43,628 nt of DNA from an uncultured Collinsella sp. GTDB taxonomy: Bacteria > Actinomycetota > Coriobacteriia > Coriobacteriales > Coriobacteriaceae. Below, piece by piece: positions 15,808 to 24,253 of the stretch; within the stretch, counting starts at the first letter, position 1; each line of letters opens with the position of its first letter. The notes under the pieces were generated by a model. The model saw nothing but the letters and a program-made list of their open reading frames with translations, did not search any database and had not been told where the DNA came from. Position numbers and translations under genes: made by a program. The stretch is from NCBI GenBank assembly GCA_900545445.1, contig UQZH01000013.1:1-43628 (forward strand), read 5' to 3'.

Positions 15808-16705
15808 TCCTAAGAAGCGCGGCGGCTTGGGTCGTGGTCTCAATGCACTGGTCTCAGAAGCTGAATATGAGACTGGTGGATCTGCAGCGTCAGCATCAAA
15901 TGCCGTTTCGGAAACTAAGCTTCCAATCGAAGACATCGTTCCGAACCCAAATCAGCCACGAATTCACTTCAACGAGACCGAGCTTCGAGAGTTGAGTGAG
16001 TCAATTCAGGAGCATGGCGTTCTTCAGCCGCTTCTTGTGCGCAAGCACGGTAATGGCTATGAGATTATCGCGGGTGAGCGCCGTTATCAGGCTTCGAAAC
16101 TTGCGGGTCTTGAGGAGCTCCCCGTCATCATTAAAGATGTTGATGATGAGCAGATGCTTGCACTCGCGCTGATTGAAAACCTTCAGCGCTCTGACCTTAA
16201 CCCCGTCGAAGAGGCAAAGGGATATCGACAGCTCATCGATGCGAGCGGTATGACTCAAGAAGCCTTGTCAAAGGCTGTCAGCAAGTCTCGTTCCGCAATC
16301 ACCAATTCGTTGCGCCTGCTTGATCTTCCAGAGGTAGTTCAGCAGATGATCTTCGAAGGCAAGCTGACTGCTGGTCATGCGCGTGCAATTCTTGCGGTTC
16401 CGTATGAAGATGCGCGCATTAATCTTGCTGAGAAGGTTGTTGCAGAGGGATTGTCTGTCCGTGCGACAGAAAATCTTGCCCCACTGTTTTCTGCCGGAGA
16501 GACGCCTAAAACACCTCGCCCTGCAACGCCTCAGTCTTTTAAGAAGGCTGCACGCGTTCTGCGTCAGGTGTTTAACACGAACGTTCGCGTCAAGAGCTCG
16601 CGCGGCAAGAATAAAATCGAGATCGAGTTTAAGGATGAGGAAGAGCTGTCTCGCATTCTTGGCGAGATGATTCAATTTGACCAGGGAGATCAGGATGAAG
16701 AATAA
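15800..16705 (+). CDS. parB: chromosome partitioning protein ParB
   Basis: A 301-residue CTP-dependent DNA clamp that loads at parS. The N-terminal basic motif (KKRGGLGRGL) activates ParA. The CTPase/ParB-N domain contains NPNQPRIHF and AGERRYQASKLAGL, the segment LALIENLQRSDLNPVEEA follows, and a helix-turn-helix (GMTQEALSKAVSKSRSAITNSLRLL) reads parS. The C-terminus is a dimerisation domain. The GTG start lies inside the end of parA, so the genes are translationally coupled. Three parS sites lie immediately upstream of the pair. Confidence 0.97.
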   Translation: MPSPKKRGGLGRGLNALVSEAEYETGGSAASASNAVSETKLPIEDIVPNPNQPRIHFNETELRELSESIQEHGVLQPLLVRKHGNGYEIIAGERRYQASKLAGLEELPVIIKDVDDEQMLALALIENLQRSDLNPVEEAKGYRQLIDASGMTQEALSKAVSKSRSAITNSLRLLDLPEVVQQMIFEGKLTAGHARAILAVPYEDARINLAEKVVAEGLSVRATENLAPLFSAGETPKTPRPATPQSFKKAARVLRQVFNTNVRVKSSRGKNKIEIEFKDEEELSRILGEMIQFDQGDQDEE

Positions 16706-16949
16706 AGTTCTGACTGCTCTTGCTTTGGCTGCAACTGTAGCGGTTGGTGCGTTTGCGGGATTTAAGATCGCAACAGACGATGAATTGCGTGGTCGTCTGC
16801 TTCGCGGAGCGCAAGATATCGTCGATACGTCCAAAAAGAAAATGGATGTTATGACTGAGGATGTCGCTATGCGTACAGCTCAGGTAACTAAGAATCCCAA
16901 GATTAATCAAGATTGGGTTAACCATCAATGGGAAAATGTAGGCTTTTAG
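16695..16949 (+). CDS. small YtxH-like membrane protein
   Basis: An 84-residue protein with one N-terminal membrane segment (about 5-23, ALALAATVAVGAFAGF). A charged, probably helical stretch (DDELRGRLLRGAQDIVDTSKKKM) and a conserved-looking end (TKNPKINQDWVNHQWENVGF) follow. The ATG at 16695 overlaps the end of parB by 11 bp and is preceded by AGGGAG, so it is translated with parB. It resembles YtxH-type small stress or envelope proteins. Its function is unknown, but the coupling to parB suggests a membrane-linked role in segregation or simple cotranscription. Confidence 0.75.
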   Translation: MKNKVLTALALAATVAVGAFAGFKIATDDELRGRLLRGAQDIVDTSKKKMDVMTEDVAMRTAQVTKNPKINQDWVNHQWENVGF

Positions 16950-16975
16950 GTACCTAACAATTACTAGCCTTTTTT

Positions 16976-17020
16976 AAGGGGTCCTTGTCTGAACGCCAGA
17001 ACAAGGACCCCTTATTTCTT
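16976..17020 (+). terminator. terminator after parAB operon
   Basis: A 13-bp perfect stem (AAGGGGTCCTTGT at 16976-16988 with ACAAGGACCCCTT at 17001-17013) is followed by ATTTCTTT. It closes the rsmG-parAB-ytxH-like cluster. Confidence 0.85.
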
Positions 17021-17066
17021 TCGAAAAAGTTGTTGAACAATCGCTCGATGCGAATTAGCGATAGAT

Positions 17067-17106
17067 ATGAAACAGCCCCGGTTGCAATTAAGCAACCGGG
17101 GCTGTT
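17067..17106 (-). terminator. terminator after rlmN
   Basis: A 15-bp perfect stem (17071-17085 with 17092-17106, loop AATTAA) lies downstream of the minus-strand rlmN stop and is followed by TTTCAT on that strand. Confidence 0.75.
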
Positions 17107-17109
17107 CGA

Positions 17110-17125
17110 TGTTTCACATGAAACG
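17110..17125. other. degenerate parS-like site after rlmN
   Basis: TGTTTCACATGAAACG differs from parS at two positions. It lies between rlmN and its terminator, 2.1 kb from the perfect cluster, and could be a weak ParB site. Confidence 0.45.
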
Positions 17126-17141
17126 TTTAGGTTGGTCTCCC

Positions 17142-18194
17142 CTACGCGTTCTTCTGAACCTTGAAGCGCTGCTTGAGTTGGCCGCAAGCAGCGTCGATAT
17201 CGTTGCCGCGAGAGTTACGGATCGTGGTCTCAATGCCACGGGACTCAAGACGACGCTGAAGGTCTTCAACCTTATGAATCGGTGACGGTTTGAGAGGACT
17301 GCCCTCGATATCGTTGAGCTGGATCAGGTTGACGTGGCACAGCGTGCCCTCGCAGAAGTCGCAGAGCGCCTGCATCTCGGGGTTGGTGTCATTGACGCCC
17401 TCGATCATGGCGTATTCGTATGTCGGACGGCGGCCGGTCTTTTCGGTGTAGAGCTGAAGGGCCTCGTGTAGGCGCAAAAGCGTGTACTTCTTAACGCCCG
17501 GCATGAGCTTATTGCGCGTGGACTGAATGGCAGAGTGCAGCGAGACGGCGAGCGTGAACTGCTCGGGAATGTCGGCAAACTTGCGAATACCAGGAATGAC
17601 GCCGCTGGTGGAGACGGTGAGATGGCGTGCTCCGATACCGATACCGTCAGGGTCATTAAGAATACGCAGCGCCTTGAGGACCTCGTCATAGTTGGCGAAA
17701 GGCTCACCCTGGCCCATGAAAACTACGCTCGTCGCGCGCTCGCCAAAGTCGTTGGAAACGTGGAGTACCTGGTCAACGATCTCCTGAGCGGTCAGCGAGC
17801 GCTTGAGGCCGTTCAGACCGGTAGCGCAAAAAGCGCAGCCCATGCCACAGCCGGCTTGGGTGGATACACAGACAGACAGCTTGTTGCGACGAGGCATGCC
17901 GACGGTCTCGACGGAGATGCCGTCGTGGTACTCGAGTAGGTATTTACGAGAGCCATCCTTAGACACCTGCTTGGCGAGCTCGGTCGGCGTGTCGAAGGCA
18001 AATGCTTCCTTCAGCTGCTCGCGGAAGGCCTTGGGAAGGTTGGTCATGTCATCAAACGAACAAACGTTCTTCTCAAAAACCCATTCGATGAGCTGCTTTG
18101 CGCGAAAAGCGGGTTGGCCGAGTTCGGCGACAAGTTCGCGAATATCGTTTTGGCTCAAGTCGCGAATGTCTTGAGATTTAGTCCTGGGATTCAT
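17142..18194 (-). CDS. rlmN: dual-specificity RNA methyltransferase RlmN
   Basis: A 350-residue radical-SAM enzyme making 2-methyladenosine in 23S rRNA (A2503) and some tRNAs. The cluster motif is Cys116-Cys120-Cys123 (GCGMGCAFC), and the C-terminal catalytic Cys337 is in NDIDAACGQL. GQGEPFANYDEV and STSGVIPGI are also typical. The ATG at 18194 is preceded by GAAAGG. It is transcribed divergently from ddl, with about 85 bp between starts. Confidence 0.97.
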   Translation of the reverse strand: MNPRTKSQDIRDLSQNDIRELVAELGQPAFRAKQLIEWVFEKNVCSFDDMTNLPKAFREQLKEAFAFDTPTELAKQVSKDGSRKYLLEYHDGISVETVGMPRRNKLSVCVSTQAGCGMGCAFCATGLNGLKRSLTAQEIVDQVLHVSNDFGERATSVVFMGQGEPFANYDEVLKALRILNDPDGIGIGARHLTVSTSGVIPGIRKFADIPEQFTLAVSLHSAIQSTRNKLMPGVKKYTLLRLHEALQLYTEKTGRRPTYEYAMIEGVNDTNPEMQALCDFCEGTLCHVNLIQLNDIEGSPLKPSPIHKVEDLQRRLESRGIETTIRNSRGNDIDAACGQLKQRFKVQKNA

Positions 18195-18279
18195 GGAAGC
18201 CTTTCGATTTTGGGGAAACGTAGAGGGTATCGCTACAATATGGTATCAGCTGCAGGAATTATAGAGGAGGAGTCTGCCC

Positions 18280-19245
18280 ATGCCGGGTAAAAGCCTAGAG
18301 AACATGCACGTAGCGGTCTTGGCGGGCGGCCATTCCGCCGAACGCGAGATTTCGCTCAATTCTGGAAAGAATGTCGTGGTGGCACTGAAGGAGGCCGGCT
18401 ACACCTCGGTGGAGCTGCTCGACACCGCCGCCGATGACTTTATGGTGACTATGGCGACCGGTGGCTTCGACGTGGCGTTTATCGCCATGCACGGCGCCGG
18501 CGGCGAGGATGGCGCCATGCAGGGGGCCATGGAGACGCTGGGTATCCCCTACACGGCGTCAGGCGTGCTCGCCAGCGCATGTGGCGCCGATAAAGAGGTT
18601 TCAAAACTTCTGTATGCCAAGGCGGGCATCCCCATTGCCCCCGGCCTGGCGCTTGAGGCGGGCGACGAGGTCGATATCGATCGTATCGTCGAGATTTGTG
18701 GCGAGCGGTGCTTTGTAAAGCCCGCCGTCAACGGCTCCAGCTACGGCATTTCGCTCGTCCACGAGCCCTCAGAGCTGCCGGCGGCAATCGCCAAGGCTTT
18801 TGAGTACGGCGATAAAGTGCTGGTCGAAAAGTGCATCGAGGGAACTGAGATCACTGTGGGCGTGTACGGCGAGGACGACGTGCGCGCGCTGCCGATTGTG
18901 GAGATTCGCAAGCCTGAGGACTGCGAGTTCTACGACCTGGATGTAAAGTACGTCGACCCCACAGACATCCACCGCATTCCGGCGCAGATTTCGCCCGAAA
19001 ACTATGCGCGTGCCCAGGAACTTGCCTGTGCGGCCCATAAGGCCCTCGGCTGTCTGGGCGTTTCGCGCAGCGATTTTATCGTGAGCGAGGACGGCCCTGT
19101 CATTCTCGAGACCAACACCATTCCCGGCATGACCGATACGTCGCTGTATCCGGATGAGATTCGCCACACCGATGACATGACGTTCCCGCAGGTGTGCGAC
19201 AGCCTGATCCGTATGGGTCTCCGCCGGGCGGGCGTTGCATGCTAA
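18280..19245 (+). CDS. ddl: D-alanine--D-alanine ligase
   Basis: A 321-residue ATP-grasp ligase that makes the D-Ala-D-Ala dipeptide for peptidoglycan. GGHSAEREISL at the N-terminus, HGAGGEDG, the omega-loop tyrosine in FYDLDVKY and the metal/ATP motif VILETNTIPGMT are present. The tyrosine points to a D-Ala rather than a D-lactate ligase. AGAGGAGGAG lies upstream of the ATG. Its stop overlaps the start of the following helicase gene. Confidence 0.95.
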   Translation: MPGKSLENMHVAVLAGGHSAEREISLNSGKNVVVALKEAGYTSVELLDTAADDFMVTMATGGFDVAFIAMHGAGGEDGAMQGAMETLGIPYTASGVLASACGADKEVSKLLYAKAGIPIAPGLALEAGDEVDIDRIVEICGERCFVKPAVNGSSYGISLVHEPSELPAAIAKAFEYGDKVLVEKCIEGTEITVGVYGEDDVRALPIVEIRKPEDCEFYDLDVKYVDPTDIHRIPAQISPENYARAQELACAAHKALGCLGVSRSDFIVSEDGPVILETNTIPGMTDTSLYPDEIRHTDDMTFPQVCDSLIRMGLRRAGVAC

Positions 19246-22133
19246 TCGAGGACGCCGTATCTCCTGGAACGCCGCAGTTCGTCATCGATTCTTACGCCAC
19301 GCTCGCCGAGCGCGCTAAGACGCAATCGTTTGGCCTCATCGAGGAGGACGTAATCGTCCTCGATACCGAGACCACGGGTCTTTCGGTGCAGGACAATGAG
19401 TTAATTGAGATTTCCGCGGCCCGCCTTTCGGGCCGCGAGGTCATTGACCGCTTTGATACGTTCGTGCATCCCAAGCAGCTGATTCCTGCAGAGATTACCG
19501 AGCTCACGAGCATTACGAACGCCGATGTGGCAGATGCTCCGTCGGCCGTCGAGGCCGTCGCGGCACTCGCCGACTTTGTGGGCGGCTGTCCTGTTATCGC
19601 GCATAACGCCACGTTTGACCGGTCGTTTATCGAGTCGGTCAAGGGCGGTGTCAACGTCAGCGACATCTGGATCGATTCGCTGGCACTGTCGCGCACCGCA
19701 CTTCCGCGCCTGGCCTCGCACAAGCTGTCTTTTATGGCCGACTTGTTTGGGTGCGATTCAGTATCGCACCGTGCGAACGCCGACGTTGATGCCCTGTGCG
19801 GTGTGTGGCGCGTGCTGTTGGTCGCACTTACCGACCTGCCTTCGGGCCTTATGGCGCGCTTGGCGGACATGCACGCGGACGTGCCTTGGTCATATCGCCC
19901 CATTTTTTCTTTTTTGGCTGGACAGAACCCGGGTTCGATATTTTCGCTCAGCGCCGCTCGTGCCGATGTGCTCAAGGCCGATCGCGCAGACGATCGCGTT
20001 GATGCGGACGAGCTGCCGGTCCTTAAGATGCCGAGTCGTGAAGAGATCGAGGCAGATTACGCCCCCGGCGGCCTGGTCAATCGCATGTACCCCACCTATG
20101 AGCCGCGCGACGAGCAGATCGCGATGGCGGTTGAGGTTCGCGATGCGCTGGTCACGGGCACCCATCGCGTGATTGAGGCGGGGACGGGCGTCGGCAAATC
20201 GATGGCTTACCTGGTGCCTTTTGCCGAGGCCGCACGCCGCAACAACATCACGGTTGGTATCGCGACCAAATCGAATAATCTTGCCGACCAGCTTATGTAC
20301 CATGAGCTGCCAAAGCTCGCGGAACAGCTGGACGGGGGCCTGTCGTTTTGTGCACTCAAGGGCTATGACCACTATCCGTGTCTACGCAAGCTCGAGCGCA
20401 TGAGCCGTGGTCAGGTTGAGATCACCACCAAGCGCGATCCTGCTGACACGCTCACGGCGGTTGCGGTGATCATGGCGTATGTGTGCCAATCTGCCGATGG
20501 CGACCTCGATTCGCTCGGCATTCGCTGGCGCAGCGTCAACCGTCCCGACTTTACGACGGCTTCGCGCGAGTGTGCTCGTCGTCTGTGTCCGTTCTTCCCT
20601 GACAAATGCCTGGTCCACGGGGCGCGCCGTCGTGCGGCACATGCCGACGTGGTGGTCACCAACCATTCTCTGTTGTTCCGCAACGTGGCCGCCGAGGGGA
20701 GGATTTTGCCCCCGATTCGTCACTGGGTGGTCGACGAGGCCCATTCCATCGAGCGCGAGGCCCGTCGCCAATGGGCGCGCGTGGTTTCGGCAGATGAGTC
20801 GCGCGTGCTGTTTGAGCGCTTGGGTGGGTCGAGTGCCGGCGCGCTGAGTCAAGTTTCCCGTGACCTGGCCACTTCCGAGGGCTCCACGCTCTACCTGGGA
20901 CTCACCGCCAAAGCGACGTCGACGGTTGCCCGCGCGAGCATGGCGATTGCCGATGTGTTCGATGGTGTGCGCGAGCTCGGCCGTCGCGCCCGTGGGAGCT
21001 ACGATAACGCGAATCTGTGGATTGGCCCCGAGCTGCGCGAGTCGGATGACTGGCACGATTTTTTGCAGTCGGCCCATACCGCAATTGATGCGCTGGACCA
21101 GGCGGATAAAAGCGTAGACGCGCTGGTGCAGACCGTCGCCGCCGATAAGCCCGAGGTCGTTGTCGACCTAGGCGACATTTCGCGCCGTCTGCACGAGCTG
21201 GACGAGAACCTCAAACTCATCATTGAGGGTACGGATGAGCACTATGTGTACTCGCTGCAGGTGAACCGTCGGCTGCGCGCGGGCGGGGAGTCTATGACCG
21301 CCGAGCGCATCGATATCGGCGAGGCCTTGGCGAACGAGTGGCTGCCCGAAGTGCACACGGCCATCTTCGCTTCGGCGACCATGACGGTGTCCAAGAGCTT
21401 TGAGCATTTCAACCATGCTGTCGGCCTCGATCGCATCGGTGAGTCGACATCCTCATCGCTGCACCTGGATTCGAGCTATGACTTTGACTCGAATATGGCC
21501 GTGGTCGTGGCGGGGGACATTCCCGATCCGCGCGATCGCGAGCACTATCTGTCGGCGCTCGAGCGTGTGCTGGTCGATGCCCATCTCGCCATGGGTGGAT
21601 CGGTGCTCACGCTCTTCACTAACAGGCGCGATATGGAGGATCTGTATGCCCGTGTCGAGCCCAAATTGGCGCGAGCGGGTCTGGAACTCAATTGCCAACA
21701 GCGTAACTCGTCCCCACGTCGTCTGCGCGATCGGTTTATCAACGAGCCGACTTCATCGCTCTTTGCGCTCAAGGCCTTTTGGGAGGGCTTTGACGCCAGC
21801 GGCGAGACACTGCGTTGCGTCATTATCCCCAAGCTGCCGTTCTCGAGCCCCACGGATCCTCTTTCGTGTGAGCGCAACCTGCGCGAGGACCGCGCTTGGG
21901 CGCGCTACTCGCTGCCCGAGGCGGTGCTCGAAGTCAAGCAGGCCGCCGGCCGTCTCATCCGCTCGTCGACTGATTGCGGCGTGCTCATCTTGGCAGATCC
22001 GCGCTTGGTGACAAAGGGCTACGGCAAGAAGTTCTTGACGTCGCTGCCCACGACTTCCTACCAGCGTATCGAGTCGGCGCAGATCGGTCATTATTTGCAG
22101 CTGTGGCGTGCACGCCACGAGCGACGCCGTTAA
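19239..22133 (+). CDS. dinG: DinG-type helicase with N-terminal DEDDh exonuclease
   Basis: A 964-residue protein. Residues about 38-190 form a DnaQ-like 3'-5' exonuclease with Asp42, Glu44, Asp127, His177 and Asp182. Residues about 280-964 form an XPD/DinG superfamily 2 helicase with Walker A EAGTGVGKS (313-321) and the DEAH box (499-502). Cys381, Cys445, Cys450 and Cys457 fit the iron-sulfur cluster of this family. The ATG at 19239 overlaps ddl by 7 bp; an open extension upstream overlaps ddl further and is not favoured. The fused exonuclease arrangement is common in Gram-positive bacteria. A role in resolving unusual DNA structures during repair is inferred. Its stop overlaps that of the convergent WYL gene. 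Confidence 0.93.
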   Translation: MLIEDAVSPGTPQFVIDSYATLAERAKTQSFGLIEEDVIVLDTETTGLSVQDNELIEISAARLSGREVIDRFDTFVHPKQLIPAEITELTSITNADVADAPSAVEAVAALADFVGGCPVIAHNATFDRSFIESVKGGVNVSDIWIDSLALSRTALPRLASHKLSFMADLFGCDSVSHRANADVDALCGVWRVLLVALTDLPSGLMARLADMHADVPWSYRPIFSFLAGQNPGSIFSLSAARADVLKADRADDRVDADELPVLKMPSREEIEADYAPGGLVNRMYPTYEPRDEQIAMAVEVRDALVTGTHRVIEAGTGVGKSMAYLVPFAEAARRNNITVGIATKSNNLADQLMYHELPKLAEQLDGGLSFCALKGYDHYPCLRKLERMSRGQVEITTKRDPADTLTAVAVIMAYVCQSADGDLDSLGIRWRSVNRPDFTTASRECARRLCPFFPDKCLVHGARRRAAHADVVVTNHSLLFRNVAAEGRILPPIRHWVVDEAHSIEREARRQWARVVSADESRVLFERLGGSSAGALSQVSRDLATSEGSTLYLGLTAKATSTVARASMAIADVFDGVRELGRRARGSYDNANLWIGPELRESDDWHDFLQSAHTAIDALDQADKSVDALVQTVAADKPEVVVDLGDISRRLHELDENLKLIIEGTDEHYVYSLQVNRRLRAGGESMTAERIDIGEALANEWLPEVHTAIFASATMTVSKSFEHFNHAVGLDRIGESTSSSLHLDSSYDFDSNMAVVVAGDIPDPRDREHYLSALERVLVDAHLAMGGSVLTLFTNRRDMEDLYARVEPKLARAGLELNCQQRNSSPRRLRDRFINEPTSSLFALKAFWEGFDASGETLRCVIIPKLPFSSPTDPLSCERNLREDRAWARYSLPEAVLEVKQAAGRLIRSSTDCGVLILADPRLVTKGYGKKFLTSLPTTSYQRIESAQIGHYLQLWRARHERRR

Positions 22134-23047
22134 AGCGGGCAGGTCAGGCTCTTCGCCATATCGCATAGACGCAATGCCTGGGCGGGGTCATCCAGTATGC
22201 GGATGGCTCCGCCCGCTGCGATTACCTGGCAGAACAGCCAGTGCTCTGACCCATAACGCACGGTCACCGTCGCCATGTCTGCCCCGTTTGGCTCAATCGA
22301 CATGATGCCGGCCCAGTCTAGGCGCTCTGCCATGTCGAGCGGCATGAGGAGTTTTGCGCTCTGCTCCGCTTGGGAAAGGGATTCGTGGAGGGACAAGGAC
22401 GCGGATGTGTGGCGCTCCACAGAATCGCCGGTAAGGGCAAGGCCTTCGATTTTGTCCATGCGGTAGGAGCGCTGCGCATCAACTTCGACATCCCAGGCAA
22501 TCAGATATGTTTGGTCGCCATGCGTCGCGATGCGCAGGGGGTCGATGAGACGCTCACGCGGCCGTGTGTCGTCCATCGAACGGTAGATGATGCGGCATCG
22601 AACGCCGTCTTGAATCGCGCAGTTCAGCTGTTGCCAGTGCGATCCTCGGGCAACGGTATCGACGACGCGCTGGTTGTAGCCGAGTTTCTCGGGTAGGAGG
22701 GCGTGTCGGATACGCTCTGCTGCCCGAGAGTCGATTCCCATCGATTCGAGTTCGTGGTTGAGCACGGCACCTTCGGCGGCACTTAGGCGCAAGGGCAGCA
22801 CACGCCCCGCATCGCCTGTCAGGATGATGCACTCGCCGTGGCGTTCGCAGATGATGCGTGCGCCCGACTCACGGTCAGCGAGGGTCGAGACGATATCGAT
22901 AATTTCGTCGAGCGCCGCACCCGTGATATCAAAACGGCTGCAGATATCCCCTCGTGTCATACCGGTCTCACCGGCAGCGTAGAGGGCCTCCATGATGTCA
23001 ATCGCACGCGAGAGCCTTTGCTCGCTGGTGAGTTTACGCACGGGCAT
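22130..23047 (-). CDS. WYL-domain transcription regulator (PafC-like)
   Basis: A 305-residue regulator starting MPVRKLTSEQRLSRAIDIMEALYAAGE, with an N-terminal helix-turn-helix (about 10-70), a central WYL domain (CRIIYRSMDDTRPRERLIDPLRI, then YLIAWDVEVDAQRSYRMDKIEGL) and a WCX-type C-terminus. The ATG at 23047 lies inside the end of the preceding WYL gene (14-bp overlap), so they are coupled. Adjacent WYL proteins resemble the actinobacterial PafB-PafC pair, which activates DNA-damage genes when bound to DNA. The match is by arrangement, not proven homology. It converges on dinG with overlapping stop codons. Confidence 0.82.
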   Translation of the reverse strand: MPVRKLTSEQRLSRAIDIMEALYAAGETGMTRGDICSRFDITGAALDEIIDIVSTLADRESGARIICERHGECIILTGDAGRVLPLRLSAAEGAVLNHELESMGIDSRAAERIRHALLPEKLGYNQRVVDTVARGSHWQQLNCAIQDGVRCRIIYRSMDDTRPRERLIDPLRIATHGDQTYLIAWDVEVDAQRSYRMDKIEGLALTGDSVERHTSASLSLHESLSQAEQSAKLLMPLDMAERLDWAGIMSIEPNGADMATVTVRYGSEHWLFCQVIAAGGAIRILDDPAQALRLCDMAKSLTCPL

Positions 23048-24056
23048 GCTCGTGCACCGTCCTTTCGATGAGGTGGTTCCACGCCAGTTTAAGTGCATCG
23101 GGAGCAACGGGTCTCATGCCGTCCATGGCGTGCTCCATACAAAACGAGGCAGCGGCATTAAGGTCGCGCACGCCGACGGTCCAGGTCCAACCCTCTTCGG
23201 TGTGCGTGAGCTCCCCGCGACCGCGCGTTAGGCCGCTGACCATGTCGGCCTGGGCTTGCGGGGCAAACGAAAAGGTCGCCATAACGGGCTTGCAATCGGC
23301 AAAATCAAACTCGAAGAACAGGCGATCGTTCAGGTTAAAGTCGGCGGGGATGGAGTAGGCCTTCGAGGGGCGCCATGCGCGAACGATACGGTCGCAGCGA
23401 AACGTCCTGATTTCATCGGTGGCGTTGTCGAGTCCGCAAAAATACGCCACGCCCTCGTGCTCGAACATGCCGTACACGCAGACGGTGCGCTCTTTTTGCT
23501 CTCCACGCCCGTTTTGATACAAAAAACGCAGTGCGCAGCATTCGGCAAAAGCGCTCCACACCGCATCGACGGCGGGTGAGCGACGGGCGGGAGGCTCTTC
23601 TGCGGTCGATGCGCCAGTGAGGTAGGCGATCTTGGAGCGTATGTCTGCAAGCGGCGTGGCAAACGCGGCCGAACCGGTCGCAAGGGTCTGGTCGATAGCG
23701 TCGAGCAAGATGTCCGCGTCGTCTGCGGTGATGAGGCCACCGGCCGCAAACGTGTGCTCGCGATCGATGGTCCACGCGCTTTCTTCGGTTTCTTGGGCGC
23801 CTGCTGCGCGAACTTCCTTGATCGTGATTCCGCGTTCGAGGAGTTTTTCGCGATCGCGGCGAAACTTGCGCTTGTCCGAGTCGATATTGCCCGATCCATA
23901 GCCAAGATCGGAATCCAGGACAATTTGCTCTGTGGTCAATGGCTCGGGAGAGCTGTTAAGGACAAAGAACAGATTGAGGATGCGCTGGGCGGTCTTGTCG
24001 AAACCGGGTTCCGGCACCCCATTTTTATTCGTTACGGTTGTATCGCTTGCCGTCAT
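23034..24056 (-). CDS. WYL-domain transcription regulator (PafB-like)
   Basis: A 340-residue regulator. The N-terminal winged-helix-like part contains TAQRILNLFFVLNSSPEPLTTEQIV. A WYL core follows (CALRFLYQNGRGEQKERTVCVYGMF, then YFCGLDNATDEIRTFRCDRI), and then a C-terminal extension. The ATG at 24056 is chosen because GAGGA lies six bases before it; an upstream ATG at 24089 lacks a ribosome-binding site. It is the first gene of a two-gene WYL operon. Ligand and targets are unknown; a WYL ligand could be single-stranded nucleic acid. Confidence 0.82.
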   Translation of the reverse strand: MTASDTTVTNKNGVPEPGFDKTAQRILNLFFVLNSSPEPLTTEQIVLDSDLGYGSGNIDSDKRKFRRDREKLLERGITIKEVRAAGAQETEESAWTIDREHTFAAGGLITADDADILLDAIDQTLATGSAAFATPLADIRSKIAYLTGASTAEEPPARRSPAVDAVWSAFAECCALRFLYQNGRGEQKERTVCVYGMFEHEGVAYFCGLDNATDEIRTFRCDRIVRAWRPSKAYSIPADFNLNDRLFFEFDFADCKPVMATFSFAPQAQADMVSGLTRGRGELTHTEEGWTWTVGVRDLNAAASFCMEHAMDGMRPVAPDALKLAWNHLIERTVHEHARA

Positions 24057-24253
24057 AGAATCCTCGCATGGGAAGGTGTTTGATGCCATGATTTTAGTCC
24101 GATATGGAGATTAGGCTATATCCTTGTCCGCTTGGGGCGTTAAGATGCCCAGAATTCGGCCGTTTGCGCCCGCTCGGGGTATACTTTCGACTATATACGG
24201 TTCTAATGTGCATACATTGGGCCTATTTGTCGGATTATGGATGTGGAGCGCAT

